This document shows positions 34,988 to 41,671 of a stretch of 50,100 bases of DNA, piece after piece. Source of the stretch: Thermostichus vulcanus str. 'Rupite' (lineage in GTDB: Bacteria; Cyanobacteriota; Cyanobacteriia; Thermostichales; Thermostichaceae); contig NZ_JAFIRA010000025.1 in the NCBI RefSeq assembly GCF_022848905.1, positions 1 to 50,100 of the forward strand, in the 5' to 3' direction. Under the pieces are notes generated by a model. That model did no database searches, was not told the DNA's origin, and saw nothing but the letters and a program-made list of their open reading frames with translations. Both the position numbers and the translations under genes were made by a program. Every line of letters starts with the position of its first letter. Position 1 is the stretch's first letter.

Positions 34988-36034
34988 ATGAAGCTGTCGC
35001 TGATGACCGAATCGCGGTCGGAGTACTACGCTTTTGAGCTAGCGGCTGCGGCCCGTCGCCTTGCTGAAGAAGTGCTGGAGATTCAACCCGGCCAAGAGGT
35101 CTTAATCACTGCCGATACCCTCAGTGATGCTCGCGTAGTGCAGGCTACAGCTCAGGCTTGTTTTGCCGCTGGTGGGATCCCAGTGGTTATGACCTATCCC
35201 ACCGCCGCCAAGCCCCAATCGGAGCCTCCTGCTTCCGTAGCAGCGGCCCTAGCCTCTGCCGATATTTGGATCGAATACAGTCACGCCTACATTATGTACA
35301 CCCACGCTTGGCAGCGGGCAGTGGCTGCGGGAGTGCAATACTGCGCCTTTGGGGATATGGATGTGGACGGCCTTGTGCGCTGTTTTGGGCGGGTGAAGGT
35401 GCCGCTTCTAGAGACCTTTGGGGACTGCTTAATCGATCTACTCACCAACAGCCGTGACTTTCACCTCACCACAGAATTGGGCACAGACCTCCATTTCAGC
35501 AACGAGGGAGTTCCCATCGGTGCGTTTAGGATGAAGGCCAACCCCAAGCACATTCCCATCATGTTGGCTGGGCAGGTGTCGTGGTCGCCAGTGGCACAAA
35601 CCATGCAGGGTCGTTTTGTGGCGGACGGCATCCTCTATCCTCCTGAGGAGGTGGGCATCTTAACTGATAGGGTTATTCTCACGGTAGAGGCGGGTACTAT
35701 CACTCAGATCGAGGGAGGACGGGAAGCGCAGCTTCTCCAGAAGTGGATCGATAAACTGGCAGATCCCACCCTCTATAAAATTGCCCATACCTCCTACGGT
35801 TTCAACCCTGGTATCATGCAACCTACGGGCCGTATCACTGAAGACGAGAGAGCTTTTGGCTGTTTTAACTGTGGTTGGGGCGCTTGGGTCGATCGTCCCG
35901 CAGCGGGGCATTTTGATGTTACTGCCCTGCAGGTGAGCAGTTGGGTGGACGGGATCCCGTTGGCCAAGAATGGCCTTTTCGTCCATCCTGACCTGGCTGC
36001 CCTCTGCCGTGAGATGGGAGTGCCAGGACACTAA
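34988..36034 (+). CDS. M29 aminopeptidase / 2,5-dihydroxypyridine dioxygenase (NicX)-like protein
   Basis: The 348-residue protein resembles the family that joins M29 leucyl aminopeptidases and NicX, the iron enzyme opening 2,5-dihydroxypyridine. The last third has YKIAHTSYGFNPG, ITEDERAFGCFNCGWG and AGHFDVTALQVSS. The His of the first and the His-x-Asp of the last fit the iron ligands I recall for NicX. An ordinary M29 peptidase should show more metal-binding Glu and His, so I favour a NicX-like ring-cleaving or related role, without certainty. I chose ATG 34988 with AGGAG six bases before it; a GTG at 34973 is the alternative. It is the first gene of the rightward unit. Confidence 0.75.
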   Translation: MKLSLMTESRSEYYAFELAAAARRLAEEVLEIQPGQEVLITADTLSDARVVQATAQACFAAGGIPVVMTYPTAAKPQSEPPASVAAALASADIWIEYSHAYIMYTHAWQRAVAAGVQYCAFGDMDVDGLVRCFGRVKVPLLETFGDCLIDLLTNSRDFHLTTELGTDLHFSNEGVPIGAFRMKANPKHIPIMLAGQVSWSPVAQTMQGRFVADGILYPPEEVGILTDRVILTVEAGTITQIEGGREAQLLQKWIDKLADPTLYKIAHTSYGFNPGIMQPTGRITEDERAFGCFNCGWGAWVDRPAAGHFDVTALQVSSWVDGIPLAKNGLFVHPDLAALCREMGVPGH

Positions 36035-36124
36035 AAGGTGGTTTAGAAGGTGGTTTCGGTAGGTGGTACTGAGACGATAAGTACAAAGGATTCAGATGAT
36101 CTCCAGCCAATATCTGGGAGTGCC

Positions 36125-36895
36125 ATGTCAATGTCGGTAGATCCTGAGTGCTTTTCCCACAAAGTAGTTCTGGTCACGGGTGCTAGTTCTGGCATTGGTC
36201 AAGCTGTGGCCCTGCGCTTAGCCGCTCGTGGAGTCAAGGTGGGGGTGGCCGGGCGCTCAACCCAAGGGATCCAGCAGACCCTTCACCGATTGCAGGATGC
36301 CGGGGGACATGGGATCCCGTTGCCGATGGATGTGGGGATCCCGGAGCAGGTGGAAGGTGCTGTCGCTCAGCTAGAAGATACCTTTGGGGGTCTCGACTGG
36401 ATCGTCTGTGCGGCAGGCATCAGCCCCATGGGTAGCGTTTTGGAAACATCCTTTGATCTGTGGCAGGAGACGCTGCGGGTGGATTTGACGGGGGTGTTTC
36501 TTACCTGCAAAGCGGGGATCCCAGCGCTAATCAGGCGAGGGGGCGGGGCCATCGTCACCATTGCTGGCACTCTCGGCCTTTACGCCATGCCCCAGAAGGC
36601 CGCCTACTGTGCAGCTAAGGCGGGAGTGGTCAACCTCACCCGTCAAATGGCAATCGACTATGGCAAACAGGGGATTCGGATCAACTGCATTTGCCCTGGC
36701 TTCATTGAGACCCCGATCAACGCAGATTTAGACCCAGTCGTGAAGGAGCACTTCTTGGGCAAGTTGCCCCTACCTCGGGCTGGCTCAGCTGATGATGTCG
36801 CCTCAACAGTCCTTTTTTTGCTCAGTGAGGCCTCGACCTACACCACCGGAGCTGTGTTGTCGGTGGACGGGGGCCAGGGCTTGGGGCTGTTGTGA
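36125..36895 (+). CDS. Short-chain dehydrogenase/reductase with Gly at the catalytic Ser position
   Basis: The 256-residue SDR has the nucleotide motif VLVTGASSGIGQAVAL, CAAGISPMGS in place of NNAG, the Tyr-x3-Lys pair at Y161 and K165 (AAYCAAKAGVV) and CPGFIETPIN. The classical catalytic Ser should lie 13 residues before the Tyr. That position is G148 in TIAGTLGLY, with T149 next to it. Activity may be changed, or T149 may take over. The ATG at 36125, with GGGAG upstream, is chosen over a frame start at 36050 because the extension reads as noise. It follows the NicX-like gene by 90 bases and should oxidise or reduce a pathway intermediate with NAD(P). Confidence 0.85.
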   Translation: MSMSVDPECFSHKVVLVTGASSGIGQAVALRLAARGVKVGVAGRSTQGIQQTLHRLQDAGGHGIPLPMDVGIPEQVEGAVAQLEDTFGGLDWIVCAAGISPMGSVLETSFDLWQETLRVDLTGVFLTCKAGIPALIRRGGGAIVTIAGTLGLYAMPQKAAYCAAKAGVVNLTRQMAIDYGKQGIRINCICPGFIETPINADLDPVVKEHFLGKLPLPRAGSADDVASTVLFLLSEASTYTTGAVLSVDGGQGLGLL

Positions 36896-36923
36896 GTTGT
36901 AGATCCTGCAAGATCCCGTATCG

Positions 36924-36965
36924 GTAGCTGCCAATACAGTCCTACTCAAGGAGGTTGTTTATGGT
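36924..36965 (+). promoter_or_regulatory. NtcA-activated promoter of the 2OG oxygenase gene
   Basis: GTA-GCTGCCAA-TAC (36924-36937) is a perfect GTA-N8-TAC box. Exactly 22 bases later comes TATGGT (36960-36965), matching TAN3T. This is the canonical class II NtcA promoter arrangement. Transcription would begin near 36972, some 65 bases before the chosen start codon at 37037. Confidence 0.7.
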
Positions 36966-37036
36966 CAAGGCAATAAATCGTATATGTTATGCGATTTTGT
37001 GGTTTGTGTAACTTGTCTGAGGCGGTAGGAGGTGGC

Positions 37037-38098
37037 ATGGTTGCCGTTCAAGATCCCCATTCACGGCCTCAACCTCGCCAGGGGTGGGGTGGGCGCGACC
37101 CTGACGCAACGTTACAAGCTCCAGAGATTCCAGTCATTGATATTGGAGCGTTGGGATTTACGGATGAGCCGGACTCGGGACAGGCCGTTGCCCAGGCTAT
37201 CGGTCGAGCCTGCCAGGAGATTGGTTTTTTCTATGTGGTCAATCACGGGGTTCCTCAAGATTTGCGGGAGCAGGTATTTGTCGAAGCCAAGCGGTTTTTT
37301 GCTCTCCCCCTGGAAGAGAAGCTGAAGATTCCCGCCACCCGCGATCATTACCGGGGTTATCTGGCTCTACAAAGTAAAGGCTATGCCAATGGCAAAGGGG
37401 ACTTTTTTGAGGGCTTCAAGATGCAACTGGATCTGGGGCCTGAGGATCCCGATGTGAGGGCGGGCAAACCTTTGCATGCCCCCAACAAGTGGCCCGAGAA
37501 CCTGCCAGGATTTCGTGAAACCCTATTGACTTACCAAGCTGCCATGCACGAGCTGGCTGATCGTATTGCCCAGGGGTTTGCCTTGGCGTTAGGGGTAGAC
37601 CGCTATTTCTTTCGACCCTTTTTTCAAAAACCCCTCACTCAGCTCAGTCTGATGCACTACCCGCCCCAGCCCCCGGAAACGTTGGGAGACTACTTTGGGG
37701 TGCATCCCCATTCCGATACAGGTGCCTTCACCATTCTGATGCAGGACGAAACCGGTGGCCTCGAGGTGGGGCATCGCTCGGGGGAATGGGTCAGTGCTCC
37801 CCCCATTCCAGACACCTATTTGATCAACATTGGGGATATGATGGCCCGCTGGACAAACGACCGGTTTACTTCAACCCCTCATCGCGTCATTAACCGAGCC
37901 AACCAAAATCGCATCTCGGTACCCTTTTTCGTCAATCCTGACTACGACGCTGTGGTGGAGTGTATTCCCACCTGCCAGTCGGCAACGGTTCCCGCTCGCT
38001 ACCCCGCCACCCATGTGGGGGACTACATCTTGGGGGTTTACACCTCAGGCTGGCAAGGAGAGGAGGGCTTTCAAAAGGAATCCACCAGCTTGGTCTAA
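37037..38098 (+). CDS. 2-oxoglutarate/Fe(II)-dependent oxygenase (isopenicillin N synthase-like)
   Basis: The 353-residue enzyme has the DIOX_N region (EIPVIDIGALG, then EIGFFYVVNHGVP). The catalytic domain has iron ligands HPHSDTGAFTIL (H-x-D) and TSTPHRVINR (His), and the 2-oxoglutarate Arg-x-Ser in NRISVPFFVNP. The fold includes thymine-7-hydroxylase, flavonoid and gibberellin oxygenases and the ethylene-forming enzyme, so hydroxylation of a heterocycle is plausible but not shown. I chose the ATG at 37037 because AGGAGGT precedes it; 36989 lacks a ribosome site and adds a Cys-rich stretch. It is preceded by the textbook NtcA promoter and converges with the OPRT gene. Confidence 0.88.
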   Translation: MVAVQDPHSRPQPRQGWGGRDPDATLQAPEIPVIDIGALGFTDEPDSGQAVAQAIGRACQEIGFFYVVNHGVPQDLREQVFVEAKRFFALPLEEKLKIPATRDHYRGYLALQSKGYANGKGDFFEGFKMQLDLGPEDPDVRAGKPLHAPNKWPENLPGFRETLLTYQAAMHELADRIAQGFALALGVDRYFFRPFFQKPLTQLSLMHYPPQPPETLGDYFGVHPHSDTGAFTILMQDETGGLEVGHRSGEWVSAPPIPDTYLINIGDMMARWTNDRFTSTPHRVINRANQNRISVPFFVNPDYDAVVECIPTCQSATVPARYPATHVGDYILGVYTSGWQGEEGFQKESTSLV

Positions 38099-38179
38099 GC
38101 CCCTGATCTTCACGGATGGGGTTCCCGTGATCAGTTCACTTTCAAGCGATCTTGAAACAACACTGTACACCTTCTATAT

Positions 38180-38755
38180 CTACCCACTCAACGGGATCCC
38201 TTGTTGACAGAGGGGACAATCCTGAGGATCCACGGCATCCATGCCCTGAAGCTCAAGGAGCACCTCTGTGGGGCATCCTAGGTCGATGGCAAAGATCCCC
38301 TTGGTGGCGACTAACCCCACTCCCACAGGGATCCCATTAGCTTGCCGCACAATCTCTACCAATTGCTTGGCAGTTCCCCCTGTTGTGGTAATGTCATCGA
38401 CTACTAGAACTCGAGCGCCAGGGACTAGTTCAAATCCCTCGATCAGCCGGTAACGCTGCTCGTCTTGGCTTTGGCGGGCAATAGCGACTTCAGCCCCTAA
38501 CCGTCTGGCGAGCTCAAAGGCCAAAATACTGCCTGCTTCATTGGCTCCCATCACCACATCAGGGCTTTGAGCCTGGAACCGACAAGCCAGCTCTACAAAA
38601 AGGGCCTCACAGGCGTTGGGATCCTGAAACAGCTTGATGCAGCGAAAAAAGCGGCTAGCATGAAGGCCGCTGGCCAGCTTGAAGTGCCCCTTTTGCAGGG
38701 CCCCCGAACGCTCTACCCACGCCAATAACGCTGCTGTGTCAGACAAGACAGACAA
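38180..38755 (-). CDS. Orotate phosphoribosyltransferase or close relative
   Basis: The 191-residue type I phosphoribosyltransferase has the PRPP loop RVLVVDDITTTGGTAKQLV and the FKLASGLHASRFFRCIKLF segment typical of orotate enzymes. GANEAGSILAFELARRLGAE is the pyrophosphate loop, and there is a C-terminal CPLCQQGIPL motif as in many PyrE proteins. It would join a pyrimidine base to PRPP. It ends the leftward unit, five bases after the GlcG-like gene, which follows the ring-opening amidohydrolase. Either it is the cell's PyrE placed here, or a second copy adapted to a related ring; whether pyrE occurs elsewhere would settle that. Confidence 0.88.
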   Translation of the reverse strand: MSVLSDTAALLAWVERSGALQKGHFKLASGLHASRFFRCIKLFQDPNACEALFVELACRFQAQSPDVVMGANEAGSILAFELARRLGAEVAIARQSQDEQRYRLIEGFELVPGARVLVVDDITTTGGTAKQLVEIVRQANGIPVGVGLVATKGIFAIDLGCPTEVLLELQGMDAVDPQDCPLCQQGIPLSG

Positions 38756-38760
38756 GATCT

Positions 38761-39189
38761 CTAGTTCTCCTGATGTTTAAGCGCCTGCATCAAAGCATCA
38801 ATCCCAGCCTGCCCTACCTCGACATCTTGATCGCCAGTGCCGGATCCCACCCCGACGGCGCCAATCACCTGCCCCTGAACCACAATGGGCAACCCACCCT
38901 TCAAGTTGGTTAGTTGTCCACCAGTTACCAAGCCCAGCTTCAGCTCCAGATCAGCAGGCACCAACCCCGTTGCCCCCCGTGATGAGGCTGCTGTTACCGC
39001 CTTTTGGGTTGAGGATAGCTGGCTCAGTACCTTGGCCCCATCCATACGCGCATAGGCTAGTAGATTGCCCGCCGGATCCACCACGGCAATACATTGGGGT
39101 ACCCCCATGGCTTTGGCTTTGGCGATGGCCCCGTTGAGTACTACTAGGGCCCCCTCACAGGTCAGCTCCGTCTTTTGGCAAAGATACAT
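38761..39189 (-). CDS. GlcG/HbpS family protein
   Basis: The 142-residue protein is a single GlcG/HbpS domain: LNGAIAKAKAMGVPQCIAVV, DPAGNLLAYARMDGAKVLS, TGGQLTNLKGGLPIVVQGQV and IGAVGVGSGTGDQDVEVGQAG. The family appears in many catabolic clusters and binds small ligands or haem; its biochemical part is mostly unknown. It lies between the ring-opening amidohydrolase and OPRT genes in one tight operon, so I infer an accessory role in the same pathway. Confidence 0.88.
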   Translation of the reverse strand: MYLCQKTELTCEGALVVLNGAIAKAKAMGVPQCIAVVDPAGNLLAYARMDGAKVLSQLSSTQKAVTAASSRGATGLVPADLELKLGLVTGGQLTNLKGGLPIVVQGQVIGAVGVGSGTGDQDVEVGQAGIDALMQALKHQEN

Positions 39190-39243
39190 CTCCCCCTCAC
39201 CCCAAATGTTTCATCGTTCACTTTCTTTGCATCTCGATTGTCT

Positions 39244-40368
39244 TCAGTGCACCCGTGCGATAGCCGCCACCAGATTACTCCCTGGTGGGCCCTGATGTTC
39301 AAATCCTGCTGAGGCGAGAATCATGGGATCCCCTACAACGGAGGCCACCACCGCATTGGCCACTGCTTTAGCCATGATGCCCGCATAGCCTGCTAAAAAG
39401 TCGCTGTGGATGGTGTGCCGTCGGCCCCGCACTGACGTGACTGCATCGGCCCCACAATTGACGAACACCTGAGCAATGCGCTTCTGCTCCTCTGGTGTCA
39501 GCGGAAAGGTCTCTAGCCCAGCTCCTTTCAGAGCAGTGTGGATCCCGGACGTATCGAGCTGATCTTGCATGACCCCATGTCCGATGCGATAGGGACTAAT
39601 GGAGTGAGACGAATTGCCGATCACAAGGACTCGACAAGCCGACTGCTCCCCGCCTGCCGATACTGAACCTCGGGTGGTGTAGAGGTTAAAATCGCGGTTG
39701 ATGGCGGCATCACTGATGCGCTCGGCGGGGATTTCTCCCAAGGCCACCCCCACCCCCAAGGCACAGGCGGCCTTGGAAAAGGAGGAGGCTTGCCCAAGGT
39801 TAGTGCTGACCAAAGATTGTCCCCGCGCTTGAGCATCTGCCATCCGGGCGGGTGTCATGGCCGGACATTTGACTTCCACACAATGCACATCCTCCAAATC
39901 TGAAATACCCGCCTTCTGGATGGCCTCCTGTACGGCCATCGCGACTTTTTCCACCTGAGTGGTGCGGCCATAGTCCTCGGGCAACAGTTTGGGAGTATTG
40001 GCCACCCCAATGGCTAGCCTCTTCCCAGAAGGGGGATCCTGAGGAGGTAAGACAGTCCGCCTAGTAAAGATAGTGTAGTGGGGACTCATCAGACCGCCAC
40101 AAAGACCGATCATCATCAACGGGATCCGCTCAAACACCTCTTCTGTAGAGATCCCTAGAGACTGTGCCAACACCAGCTGCATACACAGAGCGGCGTAACC
40201 CCGGGCATAGCCTGTGCCTTCCGTCTGGGCAATGATAGCTTGGATCTCCTCGGCTTTGAGTTGGCCTTCCTGAAGCAGTGCTTGGAGACCTGTTACATCA
40301 TCAGGCGAGGACATCGGCAGGCGAAACACCTCGACATCGATCCAATCTGGCTCTCCGATCGGCACCAT
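39244..40368 (-). CDS. Ring-opening amidohydrolase, cyanuric acid hydrolase / barbiturase family
   Basis: The 374-residue protein belongs to the small AtzD/barbiturase family, which opens cyanuric acid or barbiturate. From memory of AtzD, the fold is three repeats, each with a Lys-Ser pair. Counted from ATG 40368, the second repeat keeps K167 (VEVKCPAMT) and S237 (SVSAGGEQ). The third keeps S353 (ASAGFEHQGP), with RGRRHTIHSD before it. The first is altered: K becomes Q48 (AQTEGTG), and the SGGTEG motif reads IGLCGGLMSPH. This suggests a distinct branch. I prefer ATG 40368 (GGAAAG before it) because it gives the family's length; the frame is open to 40518. It heads the GlcG-OPRT unit. Confidence 0.82.
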   Translation of the reverse strand: MVPIGEPDWIDVEVFRLPMSSPDDVTGLQALLQEGQLKAEEIQAIIAQTEGTGYARGYAALCMQLVLAQSLGISTEEVFERIPLMMIGLCGGLMSPHYTIFTRRTVLPPQDPPSGKRLAIGVANTPKLLPEDYGRTTQVEKVAMAVQEAIQKAGISDLEDVHCVEVKCPAMTPARMADAQARGQSLVSTNLGQASSFSKAACALGVGVALGEIPAERISDAAINRDFNLYTTRGSVSAGGEQSACRVLVIGNSSHSISPYRIGHGVMQDQLDTSGIHTALKGAGLETFPLTPEEQKRIAQVFVNCGADAVTSVRGRRHTIHSDFLAGYAGIMAKAVANAVVASVVGDPMILASAGFEHQGPPGSNLVAAIARVH

Positions 40369-40696
40369 AAGCTTTCCACTCCGTTCAGGATGGGGATCTT
40401 CGACTTTATAGAATATATGATTTTTTGAGAATTTTTTGAGACCTGCTGCGAGTTCCCGACAATAGCCTTTGGGGGAAAGCCCCCCTTGACTGCTCACTAA
40501 GCCAAGGCCCGCAATCATTAGATGGGAGGACGATTATTCCACCCTTCTGGGAATTGGAGCCAGAGGATGGGACTCTTCGGCTTTCGCAAAATAGAAGTCA
40601 GCAAAAAAATTCAATCTTTGGCAAATCTTTGAGAAGTCGGAAGCATTTTTGCCGGGTGAGTTGTCTAGAATGCACTCATCTTCATTAAAGTAAGCA
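40369..40696. other. 328-base control region between the ring-opening and cas units
   Basis: It contains 50 in-frame codons upstream of the chosen ring-opening start (with a possible start at 40518 that lacks a ribosome site) and AT-rich sequence at 40595-40650. Its right edge holds a GTA-N8-TAC box that overlaps the WYL start codon. No RNA gene or separate ORF is seen. Confidence 0.5.
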
Positions 40697-40703
40697 ATGC
40701 TAC
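40690..40703. promoter_or_regulatory. NtcA-type box at the WYL gene start, facing the ring-opening operon
   Basis: The bases read GTA-AGCAATGC-TAC, a full GTA-N8-TAC match that covers the ATG of the WYL gene. Leftward, exactly 22 bases away, lies TAGACA, which has the TA but not the final T of TAN3T. It may activate the ring-opening unit, repress the cas operon, or be chance. It is weaker than the other two boxes. Confidence 0.4.
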
Positions 40704-41671
40704 GCCAGTTAGAACGAGTTTTGAAACTGGATATGCTTCTCCGCTCTGGGCAAAAGCAGACGGCCACTATGCTGGCTCAGGCTTTGGAGGTCAGCGAACG
40801 GACGGTGCGGGCGGATATTGATTTCTTGAAAGACCGCTTTCAAGCGCCGATTCAAACGAACCGGAAAGTAGGGTATCACTACACGGATCCGGACTGGCGG
40901 TTGCCGTCAATTCGGCTGACACAAGGGGAGCTGTTTGCCCTGACGCTGGGAGCCAGGATGCTGGAAGCCTATGCCGGTTCGGCCTATCGTTCTCAGCTTC
41001 AGTCGGCCATTGACCAGTTGGCGGAGCGGATCCCGGAGCAAGCTTGGGTGGATCTGCAACAGTTGGCCCAGGAGCGCATCCTGTTTCGGGTGGGAGCCGA
41101 GTTGGATCTGGATCCTCACATCTGGCAGGTGTTGGAGCAGGCGTGTCAGCAGCAGCGGCGGGTGTGGATACGCTATGCCACTCCGGGTAAGCCCATCTCT
41201 GAGCGGGAGCTGGATCCCTATGTGTTGCATTTCTCGCGCAGTAATCCCTATGTGACGGGCTGGTGTCACTTGAGGGGAGAGCCCCGCTGGTTTCGGATCG
41301 ACCGGATCCGGGAGATCAAGCTGTTGGAGGAGCGATTTGAGGTGAATCCCAACTTTGACCGGGAGGCGCATTTGGAGTCGGCCTTTCAACATGAGGTGGG
41401 CGGGATCCCTCAGGAGGTGGTGATTGAGTTTAATCCGGCTACGGCTCCCTACATTCGGGAGCGGCGCTGGCATCCTACTCAACAGATTGAGGAACATCCC
41501 GATGGATCCCTGAGGTTACACCTGGTGGTGCGGGGGCTCAATGAGGTGAAGCGGTGGGTGTTGTTTTATGGCAAGGGGGCGAGGGTGCTGGGGCCACCGC
41601 AATTAGTAGCGATGGTGCGGGATGAGGTTGAAGGAATGCAGGCTCAGTATCAGCGGGAGGAAGGGCAATGA
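40697..41671 (+). CDS. WYL-domain transcriptional regulator heading the cas operon
   Basis: The 324-residue protein has a DeoR-like winged helix at residues 1-60 (RSGQKQTATMLAQALEVSER, then TVRADIDFL). A WYL domain covers about residues 130-220 (RRVWIRYATPG, SRSNPYVTGWCHLRGEPRWF, then RIDRIREIKLLEE) and a C-terminal extension follows. WYL domains sense nucleic acids or other ligands, and WYL proteins often control CRISPR-Cas systems. Its stop overlaps the cas3 start (ATGA), so it is made with the Cas proteins. That supports a role as the operon's own regulator. It starts 328 bases from the divergent ring-opening gene. Confidence 0.9.
   Translation: MLRQLERVLKLDMLLRSGQKQTATMLAQALEVSERTVRADIDFLKDRFQAPIQTNRKVGYHYTDPDWRLPSIRLTQGELFALTLGARMLEAYAGSAYRSQLQSAIDQLAERIPEQAWVDLQQLAQERILFRVGAELDLDPHIWQVLEQACQQQRRVWIRYATPGKPISERELDPYVLHFSRSNPYVTGWCHLRGEPRWFRIDRIREIKLLEERFEVNPNFDREAHLESAFQHEVGGIPQEVVIEFNPATAPYIRERRWHPTQQIEEHPDGSLRLHLVVRGLNEVKRWVLFYGKGARVLGPPQLVAMVRDEVEGMQAQYQREEGQ

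Noticed and set aside
36034-36070. Three AGGTGGT-like repeats between the NicX-like and SDR genes
   Set aside because: Short, imperfect and G/T-rich; a similar phrase occurs near the tRNA gene. I see no operator symmetry.
40369-40518. 50-codon N-terminal extension of the ring-opening amidohydrolase
   Set aside because: No ribosome site precedes the ATG at 40518, and the extension has no counterpart in the family; kept as an alternative start only.
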